This document shows positions 7,830 to 16,842 of a stretch of DNA of 32,494 bases, one piece after another. The stretch comes from Polynucleobacter sp. (GTDB lineage: Bacteria > Pseudomonadota > Gammaproteobacteria > Burkholderiales > Burkholderiaceae), in NCBI GenBank assembly GCA_024642065.1, contig JAHEBW010000015.1:1-32494 (forward strand), given 5' to 3'. Positions within the stretch are counted from its first letter, which is position 1. Every line of letters begins with the position of its first letter. Position numbers and translations under genes: made by a program. The notes beneath the pieces are model-generated. The model searched no databases, was not told where the DNA came from, and saw only the letters and a program-made list of their open reading frames with translations.

Positions 7830-8153
7830 TTAGAAAGGCAACTTAAAGCCTGGCGGCATTGGCATACCAGCTGTTGCACCTGACATTTTTTGACTAGCAG
7901 TTTCTTCAGCCTGACGGAATGCATCTGCATAGGCTGTAACCAAAAGATCTTCTAAGGTTTCGCGATCATCCATCACTGCATCTGAAATTTCAACACGTTT
8001 AACAACGTGCTTGCCAGTCATTGTAATTTTGACTGCACCAGCAGCGGCTTGACCAAGCACCTCTAGTGCCTCTAGCTCAGCTTGAGCACGCTTCATATTT
8101 TCTTGCATTTGCTGAGCTTGTTTCATCAAGCCAGCGATATTACCCTTCATCAT
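7830..8153 (-). CDS. ybaB: YbaB/EbfC family nucleoid-associated DNA-binding protein
   Basis: Small dimeric DNA-binding protein of 107 residues. It begins with a Met-rich coiled helix (GLMKQAQQMQENMKRAQAELE), followed by a beta-sheet core (GAVKITMTGKHVVKRVEIS) and a C-terminal tail ending MPMPPGFKLPF, all typical of the family. Two adjacent ATG codons could serve as start; AAAGGAAA lies upstream. The position between dnaX and recR is the most conserved context of this gene. Confidence 0.96.
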   Translation of the reverse strand: MMKGNIAGLMKQAQQMQENMKRAQAELEALEVLGQAAAGAVKITMTGKHVVKRVEISDAVMDDRETLEDLLVTAYADAFRQAEETASQKMSGATAGMPMPPGFKLPF

Positions 8154-8174
8154 CTCGAATTTCCTTTAGTGAAA

Positions 8175-9851
8175 TTATTGAATGGGCCGAATACTGCCCG
8201 GTACAACCGTAGCACCAAACTCAGCCTGAATTGTTTTAACAAAATCATCATTGGCAATCGAATGCTCAGCACCCTCTTGCTTCTCTTGTTTGATTTTGGC
8301 TTCAACTGCCGCAATAGATTGACTCGCTTTTCCTGCTTCAATCAAAATTTTGATTTGCTTGCCTAGATAATTAGATAAGGCTTCTTGAAGTCGATTCACA
8401 CTTTCAGCACTTGCTAGCTGAGGCATTCCAACAATCACAGTTGCTCTGATACCAGACGGTGACTCTTCCCAACTTTGTAACTCTGTTTGAAATGCTAGTT
8501 GCTGAACCAATCCACGAACAGGCAAAGCCTTCATCCATGACTGCCAATCAGGATCATCAGCGTTATAACTAACAGCCGCCTTTGCAGCTGGCACTGAATC
8601 AATCGACGCAGAGGCACTTGCTACAGCAGGTTTCGCCACTGGAGTGGCCGGAGCTGACCTTTGACCCATCGCCGCTGCCTTAGCAGCTGCTGGACCTGAG
8701 GCAGCAGGCATCGCTCTTCCTGGACCAGCTGATTTTGGAGACCCAGATCCATCACCCGGTTTAAATGCCAACATGCGAAGCAAGGCCATTGTGAAACCCG
8801 TTTGCTCATCGGGAGCCAAAGACAAATCTGGGCGGCTCGTGATCGCGATCTGGTAGTACAACTGAACTTCTTCTTTGGCAAACAAGCCAGCTAAACGTCT
8901 CACCTCAGCGGCTTCCGGCCAATCATCTAATACTGCTGATGGCACAGTTTGAGCTAAAGCAATTTTCTGTAGTAGCGATGCCAAATCCTGAAGTGCTAGA
9001 GAAAAAGACAAACTCTTGATCGCCATTTCATCAGCAATAGATACCAAAGAGGCACCATCTCTAGCCTGAAGTGCATTGAGAACACCAATGAGATATGTCT
9101 CATCCAAGGTGCCCAACATGGCCCGTACTGAAGCTTCGCTAACTGGACCAGCAGCATAGGCAATAGCTTGGTCAGTTAAGGACAGTGCATCACGCATTGA
9201 ACCTTGGGCTGCTTTAGCTAATATACGTAAAGCTCCTATTTCATAGGTGACTGATTCAGCCTCTAAAACTTTTTGCAAATGCTCCACAATGGATGGAATA
9301 GGCATTTGCTTCAAATTGAATTGCAAACAACGTGACAACACAGTAACTGGAATCTTCTGAGGATCAGTTGTCGCTAAGATAAATTTAATATGAGGTGGCG
9401 GCTCTTCTAATGTTTTGAGCATGGCGTTAAATGCATGCCCAGTTAACATGTGAACCTCGTCAATCATGTAAACCTTAAATCGAGCACTGCTTGGCGCATA
9501 CATTGCTTTTTCTAAAAGCTGGGCCATATCGTCAACACCACGATTACTCGCAGCATCCATCTCTATGTAGTCAACGTAACGACCGGCATCAATTTCTGTA
9601 CATGCAGGACATTGACCACAGGGTTGAGATGTCATTTGACCTTGACCATCCGCACCGGTGCAATTAAGAGCTTTGGCCAGAATTCTGGAAATAGTTGTCT
9701 TACCAACCCCTCTTGTGCCAGTGAATAGCCAGGCATGATGCAAACGCTGCTGATCCAGGGCGTGAGTCAGTGCTTTGACCACGTGTTCTTGGCCAACCAA
9801 GGTTGAAAAATCTCTAGGGCGCCACTTTCGGGCTAAAGCTAATGCAGTCAT
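8175..9851 (-). CDS. dnaX: DNA polymerase III subunit tau/gamma
   Basis: AAA+ motor of the clamp loader. 558 residues. Walker A is GTRGVGKT near 45-52, and a zinc-binding Cys cluster follows (C64 and CGQCPAC near 78-84). Walker B/DExH is MIDEVHML near 126-133, and sensor 1 and the arginine finger lie in ATTDPQKIPVTVLSRC. An Ala/Pro-rich linker (about 370-440) leads to a C-terminal tau domain, which contacts DnaE. I see no A-AAA-AAG slippery heptamer in the linker, so a short gamma form by the E. coli frameshift is not supported. The ATG has no Shine-Dalgarno, and a -10-like TAGAAT ends 6 nt before it, so the mRNA may be leaderless. First gene of the run to rlmD. Confidence 0.97.
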   Translation of the reverse strand: MTALALARKWRPRDFSTLVGQEHVVKALTHALDQQRLHHAWLFTGTRGVGKTTISRILAKALNCTGADGQGQMTSQPCGQCPACTEIDAGRYVDYIEMDAASNRGVDDMAQLLEKAMYAPSSARFKVYMIDEVHMLTGHAFNAMLKTLEEPPPHIKFILATTDPQKIPVTVLSRCLQFNLKQMPIPSIVEHLQKVLEAESVTYEIGALRILAKAAQGSMRDALSLTDQAIAYAAGPVSEASVRAMLGTLDETYLIGVLNALQARDGASLVSIADEMAIKSLSFSLALQDLASLLQKIALAQTVPSAVLDDWPEAAEVRRLAGLFAKEEVQLYYQIAITSRPDLSLAPDEQTGFTMALLRMLAFKPGDGSGSPKSAGPGRAMPAASGPAAAKAAAMGQRSAPATPVAKPAVASASASIDSVPAAKAAVSYNADDPDWQSWMKALPVRGLVQQLAFQTELQSWEESPSGIRATVIVGMPQLASAESVNRLQEALSNYLGKQIKILIEAGKASQSIAAVEAKIKQEKQEGAEHSIANDDFVKTIQAEFGATVVPGSIRPIQ

Positions 9852-9852
9852 A

Positions 9853-9883
9853 TTGTCATTCTACAAGTAGAAGGCGGTAGAAT
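9853..9883 (+). promoter_or_regulatory. Probable promoter of the SRP RNA gene
   Basis: TTGTCA (9853-9858), a 19-nt spacer and TAGAAT (9878-9883). The first base of the RNA closing stem lies 7 nt after the -10 box, as expected for a transcription start. Confidence 0.6.
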
Positions 9884-9888
9884 GTCAG
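9858..9888 (-). promoter_or_regulatory. Probable dnaX promoter, mirror image of the SRP RNA promoter
   Basis: Minus-strand CTGACA (9883-9888), a 19-nt spacer and TAGAAT (9858-9863), ending 6 nt before the dnaX ATG. The boxes fall in an inverted repeat shared with the divergent SRP RNA promoter. Confidence 0.5.
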
Positions 9889-9889
9889 A

Positions 9890-9988
9890 GGACGGGCCTC
9901 CTCGCATGGTGGCTTGGTAACCTGGTCAGGTCGGGAACGAAGCAGCCAAACCCAAGTACTACCAGTGCCGAGGGTCGGGCTCGTCCAC
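9890..9988 (+). ncRNA. ffs: Signal recognition particle 4.5S RNA
   Basis: RNA scaffold that binds Ffh and the receptor FtsY for co-translational membrane targeting. The diagnostic core CAGGTCGGGAACGAAGCAGCC is a small variant of the E. coli sequence CAGGTCCGGAAGGAAGCAGCC. The terminal stem pairs GGACGGGCC at 9890-9898 with the segment ending CGTCC at 9986, and the flanking CTTGGTAACC and GGGTCGGG segments form the rest of the hairpin. A T-run at 10001-10005 probably ends transcription. The ends are set by the closing stem and may be off by a few bases. The location divergent from dnaX is usual in betaproteobacteria. Confidence 0.93.
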
Positions 9989-10049
9989 CTCCCACCCCTA
10001 TTTTTAGACCCAATTCTCTCTGTTAAATAAAGCTTTAATTGGCTTAATT

Positions 10050-13000
10050 TCATACAGAAATCTCCAAAACTTCCCCATTTGCACTCAATAAATAGCTTTG
10101 GACATTTTTTTCAGGTCTCAATAAGCTCACAGCTTGTCTATAAACAGCCATTTGAATCTGATATTTCCTAAAAGCCTCGCTACTCGCTTCTGGAATAGAG
10201 AGCTTGTAATCCAGAACAATTAATCGATCAGGTAACTCAATGAGTCGGTCAATACGCAACAAACGACCATTCTCATCAGAGATATCTAATTCTTCCCAGC
10301 TCGCAAGAATGTCAGGATTAAAGAAAAACTGATTGGCCTGAGCAGAACCCAGGATGTTTAATGCTGATTGTCTGGCTTTGATCGCCAAAGAAGAAGGTAA
10401 ATTTAACCAGGCAACTAATTCCTCAGCGCTTGGCATTTGATCAATGTGCGTCAGAGGCATTCTCATGACGTGCTCCATGACTGCATGGAAAGCCACACCC
10501 CAATCGAGTAAATATTGCTCTTCAACATTAAAAATATTTTCGTGACTTGATTTAACTTGGGTGACAGAGCCTTCCCAGCTTACCACAAAATCTTTAATCT
10601 GACTCGGATGACTCAGATCAGCAATCGGTAAAGCTCTCTCATGAGCAGGCTCAACCAACTGATCGAAGTCCATCTCAGGAACATTGGCTTTCAGCAGACG
10701 GGCATACCAACTACCCTCGCTCGCAGGGGCCTCCGATTTTGCACCCTTGGCCTGTGTGCCACTAATATAAATAGACTCTTTAGCTCGGGTTAGAGCGACA
10801 TACAAAAGATTCCAATTCTCAATTTCGGCAATTTTTTCTTCTTGTTCTCGCAAGTGTTGGCGAGCCAAATCTTTTGGCTTGCTGGCGAAGAAAGGAGAAA
10901 TGTGATTTGGCGCATCGTCTTCAGGCTGCCAATTCATTAGAACGCCCACATGATCTTGGTTACTTCTTGCACTATTAGCATTCATGAGCATTACAAAGCG
11001 GGCCTCCAAACCCTTAGCGGCATGGATGGTCAAAATTCGCACACGCTGAGAGTTAGAGTCAGAAGTCTCTTGATCATCATCCTCAGAAAAATCACCTTCA
11101 TCAGGACTCTCTTCTTCAGCCCCTCTTTTGATTTTTTTTAATTCACTAATAAACCGAGTCAAACTAGGATATCGACCACCATCTAAATCTAAGGCAAGCC
11201 CTAAAAATGCATCCAAATTGGATAAGACTTGGTCCCTCTGTAATGGTGGCGCGGATTCGGCATAACGCACACGAAGATCAGCACTGTCATAAATATGATC
11301 TAAAAGATCGTGAACCGGCAAACGTCGAGAAAGCTCAGCCCAAATCCCAATCTGCTTAGCAATAGGGTTCAACTCAGAATCACCACGTGATATCAAATGC
11401 CATAGAGATTCTTCATTTCCCTGCCTCTTAGACTGAATTAATCTCATCAATTCGTTGTCACTCAAACTATACAAAGGTGACTTAAGAACTTGTGCCAAAG
11501 ACAAATCATCTGTGGGTGTCAATAAAACTGATAAGAGCGCTATCAGATCCTCTGCCTCTAGGGTTTTTAGCAGGCCGCCCTGTCTAGGGCTATCACATGG
11601 GATTCCAAGGCCTCTAAAAGCACGTTCAATTTGAGGCAACGGGGTTCTTGAACGAAGCAAAATTAAGAACTCATTCCAACCCACATTTTTTTCGGCTTTA
11701 ATTTTGAGTATCAATTGACCAACTTGAATAGCCTCTTGATAGCTTTGCGACTCTTTGGCTTCTTTATTGATATCAATAAAAGGAGTCTCTAATGCATTTC
11801 TATTAGATTGAGCCTCCCATTCTGGATAAGGTATCAATGGCAATCTGTAGACTTCACCTTCACCATAGTGATTAGTCGCTTGGGGATTACGCTTTTGCTC
11901 TTTAAATGGATAAGCGCCAGGCAACTCTTCCAAGCTAAAGGTTTGATTGACTGCATTTAATACTGCGGGGCTATTTCTTCGCGTCTCATTAAATGGATGA
12001 ACAACCGCATGAAAGTGTTTTTCCAAGTAAGCCTTAGCCTGTTCAAACAAACGAACATCAGCGCGCCTAAATCGATAAATAGATTGCTTAGGATCTCCCA
12101 CTAAAAATACAGTGGGCTTTTGCTCATCTTGGCCATAAGCATTTAGCCAAGATAACAATATCTGCCATTGCAATGGATTGGTATCCTGGAACTCATCTAT
12201 CAGTAGGTGTTTGTATTTGGCATCTAATCTTGCCTGTAAATAAGCGGCCGTTTCAGACGACAACATCATCTTTGCCGTGTAGGCTTCTAAATCAGAAAAG
12301 TCTTGCACACGAAGTGATTCTTTTTGAGCTTGATAGTGTCGCAAGATATCAACTCCCACCATCACCCACGCCTGATGGATACGATGAGCACGATGATCAG
12401 CTGCCCATTGGAAATGCCCCATTAATACCTGAGCCCATGACAAACGAGATTGATCAATTTGAGACTCAATCTCCTGCGGGTTATGTAAATTTTTTAGTGA
12501 TTTTTTTAAATCGCCCGATGCTGATAAATTTTTAAGTAATTGATACTCGCCTGTCAAAAAGGCAGGTCTTAAAATTTGTGCTACTTGATCAAGATCTGAT
12601 CGATGAGAGTGCAAACCCAAAGCATCTTTAATTAACTTGGCATTTTTCTTATCAGTGATGCCACCATTCTCGAGATGATCTGACAAGGTCATCAAATTGA
12701 TGAGCGTACTTGATGAATCTAATGCAGATTTCAGAGGGCTCTCGATAGATATAAAACCCGATAAATCAGAGATGGCATCCAAAACATTCAGCTTTTCTTT
12801 TTCACAATGTTCGATATACCTCAACCACTCTGATTTCGCACTTAAAAAACCTCTTCTACCAATCAATAATTCGTTGGCATTACTCGCGCCCAACTCTCGA
12901 ACCAGCAACTCATAAGCATCTCGAAGAGCACTTTTATCAGGGCGAGGCAATGAGGTCCACCAATCTTCTAAGCAATCATCTTGAAGACGTTTAAAGTCAT

Positions 13001-13430
13001 CACGTAGCTGAAGACCTTGAGGCACACCTGCTCCTATTGGCGCAGCACCGAGCAGCCTAGCAAACCAACCATGAAAAGTATCAATACTTAACCCGCGTGG
13101 GCTTGATAAAACTTGTTCAAATAATCCTCGAGCCCTTGGTATAGCCTCTAGAGCCTCTTCTTGACTTAAACCACGAGCCATTAGTTCGCTCAATAATTCA
13201 TTCTCAGGACACTTTGCAAAATGCAACAAAACTTCGTCTAAACGACCTCGCATTTCTTGAGCAGCTTTACGCGTGAATGTAATAGCGAGTATTTCATGAG
13301 CTTGTGTGCCTGATAAAAGCAGTCGCACCATTCTAGAAACCAATAACCAAGTTTTACCGCTACCAGCACAAGCCTCAACAACGACAGATTGATGGGGATG
13401 ACAGGCGTCATAGGTCAATTGAGTACTCAT
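10050..13430 (-). CDS. addA: AddA-type helicase-nuclease (ATP-dependent exonuclease, UvrD superfamily)
   Basis: Motor subunit of an AddAB/RexAB-like complex that unwinds and resects double-strand DNA ends for RecA. About 1126 residues. Helicase motifs are all visible: Walker A ACAGSGKT near 20-27, motif II LLIDEFQDTNPLQWQ near 410, motif III VGDPKQSIYRFRRADV near 447, motif V TIHAAKGLEARF near 798 and motif VI YVALTRAKESI near 875. The C-terminal RecB-type nuclease has H in AFHAVMEHV, D in LRIDRLIE, LDYKLS near 1065 and a Q in YQIQMAVY, so it should be active. A TTG 21 nt earlier is possible, but the ATG at 13428-13430 makes an ATGA overlap with addB and has AAAGGG 8 nt upstream. RecB is the alternative name, but no recC or recD is present. 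Confidence 0.85.
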   Translation of the reverse strand: MSTQLTYDACHPHQSVVVEACAGSGKTWLLVSRMVRLLLSGTQAHEILAITFTRKAAQEMRGRLDEVLLHFAKCPENELLSELMARGLSQEEALEAIPRARGLFEQVLSSPRGLSIDTFHGWFARLLGAAPIGAGVPQGLQLRDDFKRLQDDCLEDWWTSLPRPDKSALRDAYELLVRELGASNANELLIGRRGFLSAKSEWLRYIEHCEKEKLNVLDAISDLSGFISIESPLKSALDSSSTLINLMTLSDHLENGGITDKKNAKLIKDALGLHSHRSDLDQVAQILRPAFLTGEYQLLKNLSASGDLKKSLKNLHNPQEIESQIDQSRLSWAQVLMGHFQWAADHRAHRIHQAWVMVGVDILRHYQAQKESLRVQDFSDLEAYTAKMMLSSETAAYLQARLDAKYKHLLIDEFQDTNPLQWQILLSWLNAYGQDEQKPTVFLVGDPKQSIYRFRRADVRLFEQAKAYLEKHFHAVVHPFNETRRNSPAVLNAVNQTFSLEELPGAYPFKEQKRNPQATNHYGEGEVYRLPLIPYPEWEAQSNRNALETPFIDINKEAKESQSYQEAIQVGQLILKIKAEKNVGWNEFLILLRSRTPLPQIERAFRGLGIPCDSPRQGGLLKTLEAEDLIALLSVLLTPTDDLSLAQVLKSPLYSLSDNELMRLIQSKRQGNEESLWHLISRGDSELNPIAKQIGIWAELSRRLPVHDLLDHIYDSADLRVRYAESAPPLQRDQVLSNLDAFLGLALDLDGGRYPSLTRFISELKKIKRGAEEESPDEGDFSEDDDQETSDSNSQRVRILTIHAAKGLEARFVMLMNANSARSNQDHVGVLMNWQPEDDAPNHISPFFASKPKDLARQHLREQEEKIAEIENWNLLYVALTRAKESIYISGTQAKGAKSEAPASEGSWYARLLKANVPEMDFDQLVEPAHERALPIADLSHPSQIKDFVVSWEGSVTQVKSSHENIFNVEEQYLLDWGVAFHAVMEHVMRMPLTHIDQMPSAEELVAWLNLPSSLAIKARQSALNILGSAQANQFFFNPDILASWEELDISDENGRLLRIDRLIELPDRLIVLDYKLSIPEASSEAFRKYQIQMAVYRQAVSLLRPEKNVQSYLLSANGEVLEISV

Positions 13431-16204
13431 GACCACATCCCTTTGCGGCAAAGACCTCTGACGCTACAGTACTGACAAATGCCGTCTGGCGCGCTGGCCT
13501 TTAATGGATAACCTTCCCAAACTTTTTCAATATCAGCAATCATTTGAGCAGGCAGTTCACTCATGCGCAGCTCTAGATCATCAACAACAGCTTCCACATG
13601 CTCTTCTTTGATGGATACCCATGAGGCGCTAGTCGCAGCTTGGCGATCAACCACGTCATGACCATTAAGGGCCTTGGCATAAATAATTAACTGTGGGTCA
13701 TCTTCAATATTCTTCTGCTTAAACTTAATTGAAGCAGCACTTGAATACTTGTAATCAATGATGGCAGCACCAGACTTAGGATTTAAGTCAATTCTGTCAA
13801 CTTGACCAGCCACCCTGACAGAGCCAAATTTGGTATCCAAATCAAAACCTACAGTTATTTCACCATCATGGAAATACCAACCCTCTGCCTCACGATCTAA
13901 CTGCCACTCAATCCAGCTTGGGATTTGAGATTCCCATTGAACCCAAGCCGCTAACCATCGACCATCTGCATCCAATAGAGGCTGAAAATGTTTTTTGGAT
14001 ATGCTGTTGAGTAAATTTTCTAAATAGGATTTTTTATTTTCTAACTTGCCATCAAATGGTTTTGTTTTAAGACCCTGATGGAAACTCTTGAGAGCAGCGT
14101 GAAGAGTTTGACCAACAAGACTTAAATCAACCTCAGCGTCTAAATGTGCATGCTCTTTCAGGCCCAACAACCTGGAGGCATAGTAACGATAAGGGCATTC
14201 TCTTAATGTCTTGTAGGCACTAGGGCTCATACTTGCCGGCTTATCAAAATCTGAAGGGATGCTTGGACTTGGAGCATGCACTGCTTTGACAGCTAAACTA
14301 ACTTTATCAATCTCTTGCGACTGATTTAAATATTCAGAATGATTCTTATACAAACGCTGCAACCATGGTGATGCCTGTCGTGGTTCGCCAGCAGATCCTT
14401 TTGCTTGCCAAACCATTCTCCAATGTTGATGCGCCATCATGAGTTGCGATAAATCTAAAGCCTGCTGAATAAACTCAGCTTCACTTGATTTACATCCTAA
14501 GATTTTCTTAAGGCCTGGCGATAAAAACATCGGACTATCAGAGACTGATGGCAGTTGACCATCATCACACCCAACCATGACCCAAGCATCAAAGCGTCTC
14601 AATCTGGTTGCACTTAAAGGCAAAATAGTGATGCTGAAATCTTGTCTTGGACTTGCCTCTACATAACTGGCATCTTCAATCATTGAATTAAGCAAAGACA
14701 ACCACTCGCTCAATCGAAGTGACTCACTCTTCACAGAATTCATAGGCTCTAGCGCATCAAGCAACTGCTTTCCGGCAAGATCTTGAAGCAACATGGTGTG
14801 CATGGCCAAATCTTTGAAGTCGTTTAATAAGTGCTCAAGCCAAGCTTTGCAGGAAATGGGTTTAGATTGCCATCCTTGTGCCATACCCCGAAGTTTTGTT
14901 AGCAAAGTAATGGCGGCATCAAAACTAACGCCGTCAGTTTGATGCTCTAAGGCCAGCAACATCCCAGACCAACCACCTCTTGAGTCAGACTCTATTAATC
15001 GGACCTCAATAGACTGAATCAGATGCGACGCATCCTCTTCACTCCAACCAAGTTCTTTCCAATCTATGTATGGATTCTTTAAAAACTCTAATAATCCTGC
15101 AGCTGAGGGTCCGACTAAAGGCTGCCTGATAACTTCAACCCATGACATAAGTGCAGAAGCTGCTCTTGTTGTTGAGAGTTTCCACCCGGTCTCATCATGA
15201 ATCGACACACCAGTGCCTAAGCGCGCCAAAAGAGCGCGTATTCGGCGAGAAACAAGTCTATCTTGAGCAATTAAGGCAATATGGTGATGGCCATCTTTTA
15301 AAAATTCTTGAATAGCATCAGCGCCCGACCAGGCAGCATCCTCAAAAGATAATGATTTGATAATTTTTCGCTGACTTGATTTCAACTCATTGAAGTATCG
15401 ATTCTGATTGTCGATTACTTGATCCCTAGACTCTTCATCAAGGCATTCAGGCCACAGAGCGACAGATTTAAAATCCATGACAAAGTGATGAACCGCACTA
15501 TGAGATGAATAACTCTTAAAGAAATCTTTCAGAATTTGATCAAAACCTGGTGAGCCTTTTGCTGTCTCAACATAAATGAGCGGGCTTTGTAATTTTTTTT
15601 CAGCCTCATTAGCTCGCCAATGAATCGCTTGACGTTGTCTTGCGATTGGATCTTGCAGTGTGGTTAAGTTTTGCCAGAAAGTAAGCAGTATCTTGGACTC
15701 TGTATCAATAGCTACTCTCGATGCGCCTTGATAAACTTCATCAATGGCATCGCGCAAAGCTTTTTCTGCATCTAGATCCGATATACCTAAACTGGCTTCA
15801 GAAATAATGTCGCAAGCATCGATGATATTTTTTGCCAAGCCCCACTTAGAAGACTCACTGGCATCCATCAAAATGGATCGTAACTGCGGGCGAGCTGACA
15901 ACGCTTGGTAGACCTCTAGCCATCTAGCCAAATTGGTTTTTGCTTCACCCTCAAGCCTGAGAACAGGAGTCTCCTTTAACCATTGGGTCAAACCTAATAC
16001 CCTAGGCAAAAAAACCAAATGTGGAGACATTTCTTTAGGGCGATGAAGATCCAGGGCCAGCCTTAAACCATAAGCAGGACCTGATGTACTCAAAACAACA
16101 ATAGGACTTACTTGCTCTTTTTGGGTAATTGACCAAATAAGCTTAGCCAAATCATCAATAGACTGGCTATTAGGGACTAAAAAATGTTGTTTGTGATGTG
16201 ACAT
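13427..16204 (-). CDS. addB: AddB-like PD-(D/E)XK nuclease subunit with Fe-S cluster motif
   Basis: Partner subunit of AddA; about 925 residues. The C-terminal nuclease domain has D in GQVDRIDL, IIDYKYSS near 813 and a QLIIYAKAL helix. Four cysteines frame it: one in LRECPYRYYASRLLG near 665 and three in CQYCSVRGLC near 905, the layout of the AddB/Cas4 iron-sulphur cluster. The N-terminal half looks like an inactivated helicase. The place expected for Walker A (LSTSGPAYGLRLAL) lacks GxGKT, as in other proteobacterial AddB proteins, where this domain is thought to scan for Chi. The ATG at 16202-16204 is preferred; a GTG at 16220-16222 would add six residues and has no ribosome site. It overlaps addA by 4 nt. 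Confidence 0.82.
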   Translation of the reverse strand: MSHHKQHFLVPNSQSIDDLAKLIWSITQKEQVSPIVVLSTSGPAYGLRLALDLHRPKEMSPHLVFLPRVLGLTQWLKETPVLRLEGEAKTNLARWLEVYQALSARPQLRSILMDASESSKWGLAKNIIDACDIISEASLGISDLDAEKALRDAIDEVYQGASRVAIDTESKILLTFWQNLTTLQDPIARQRQAIHWRANEAEKKLQSPLIYVETAKGSPGFDQILKDFFKSYSSHSAVHHFVMDFKSVALWPECLDEESRDQVIDNQNRYFNELKSSQRKIIKSLSFEDAAWSGADAIQEFLKDGHHHIALIAQDRLVSRRIRALLARLGTGVSIHDETGWKLSTTRAASALMSWVEVIRQPLVGPSAAGLLEFLKNPYIDWKELGWSEEDASHLIQSIEVRLIESDSRGGWSGMLLALEHQTDGVSFDAAITLLTKLRGMAQGWQSKPISCKAWLEHLLNDFKDLAMHTMLLQDLAGKQLLDALEPMNSVKSESLRLSEWLSLLNSMIEDASYVEASPRQDFSITILPLSATRLRRFDAWVMVGCDDGQLPSVSDSPMFLSPGLKKILGCKSSEAEFIQQALDLSQLMMAHQHWRMVWQAKGSAGEPRQASPWLQRLYKNHSEYLNQSQEIDKVSLAVKAVHAPSPSIPSDFDKPASMSPSAYKTLRECPYRYYASRLLGLKEHAHLDAEVDLSLVGQTLHAALKSFHQGLKTKPFDGKLENKKSYLENLLNSISKKHFQPLLDADGRWLAAWVQWESQIPSWIEWQLDREAEGWYFHDGEITVGFDLDTKFGSVRVAGQVDRIDLNPKSGAAIIDYKYSSAASIKFKQKNIEDDPQLIIYAKALNGHDVVDRQAATSASWVSIKEEHVEAVVDDLELRMSELPAQMIADIEKVWEGYPLKASAPDGICQYCSVRGLCRKGMWS

Positions 16205-16223
16205 TGATCCAAGAGTATGCACA

Positions 16224-16237
16224 AATAAGCGCTTATT
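16224..16237. repeat. 14-bp perfect palindrome between addB and trxA
   Basis: AATAAGCGCTTATT reads the same on both strands. It lies about 20 nt upstream of the preferred addB start, in the 118-nt divergent gap before trxA. It could be an operator or chance; no T-run marks it as a terminator. Confidence 0.5.
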
Positions 16238-16322
16238 GATAATATATTGCCTGTAACTGATTAAAAATCAAAAAATAACCATAACTAAAAACATTTATAA
16301 GAATCACCACCTAAGGACTTTT

Positions 16323-16649
16323 ATGAGCGACGCCATTAAATACGTAACGGATGCATCTTTTGAACAAGATGTTTTGAAATCTGACAAACCAGTTCTTTTA
16401 GACTTCTGGGCTGAATGGTGTGGTCCTTGCAAAATGATCGGCCCTATCCTTGAAGAAGTTGCTAAAGAATATGGTGACAAGGTTCAAATCGCCAAAATGA
16501 ACGTTGATGAGAACCAAGGTGTTCCTGCACAATTTGGTATCCGTGGCATTCCAACGTTGATCCTTTTTAAAAATGGCACCGTAGCCGCTCAAAAAGTGGG
16601 TGCGCTAGCAAAATCACAACTAACAGCATTTTTAGACAGTCATATCTAA
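16323..16649 (+). CDS. trxA: Thioredoxin 1
   Basis: Cytoplasmic dithiol-disulphide reductant of 108 residues, recharged by thioredoxin reductase. The active site WCGPC is at 32-36 (C33, C36), the buried Asp is in LLDFWAEW, and the cis-proline is in RGIPTLILF. Length and motifs are canonical. ATG start with AAGGAC upstream. It is followed by its own terminator and then rho, the common trxA-rho order. Confidence 0.98.
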   Translation: MSDAIKYVTDASFEQDVLKSDKPVLLDFWAEWCGPCKMIGPILEEVAKEYGDKVQIAKMNVDENQGVPAQFGIRGIPTLILFKNGTVAAQKVGALAKSQLTAFLDSHI

Positions 16650-16658
16650 ATACTAAGT

Positions 16659-16694
16659 ATCAAAAGGCTCACTGAATGAGCCTTTTGATCTTTT
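16659..16694 (+). terminator. Intrinsic terminator after trxA
   Basis: A perfect 13-bp stem (ATCAAAAGGCTCA with TGAGCCTTTTGAT) around a 5-nt loop, followed by CTTTT. Confidence 0.9.
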
Positions 16695-16747
16695 AGGTGA
16701 ATTAACTTCCATCAACAGCATATTTCCCCTTTTTTTAATTTAGGGTG

Positions 16748-16753
16748 TAGAAT
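16748..16753 (+). promoter_or_regulatory. Possible -10 box of the rho promoter
   Basis: TAGAAT about 90 nt before the rho ATG, with no convincing -35. It would give a leader of roughly 80 nt containing the short hairpin GGCTTCAGCC and no clear Shine-Dalgarno. rho is autoregulated by premature termination in other bacteria; that is not shown here. Confidence 0.3.
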
Positions 16754-16842
16754 TACCCCAACAAATAACTAAACGTCCTGTTCTAGTTACTAATTCCAAA
16801 AACTCTTGTTCTTTCTTTAAGGCTTCAGCCTACCCCCTACAC

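Noticed and set aside
8500..8770. Programmed frameshift in dnaX to make gamma
   Set aside because: I looked for an A-AAA-AAG slippery heptamer in the linker and saw none; the region is Ala/Pro-coding and not A-rich.
9856..10053. 65-codon open frame on the minus strand over the SRP RNA
   Set aside because: The region encodes the 4.5S RNA on the other strand; the frame is a by-product with no protein-like features.
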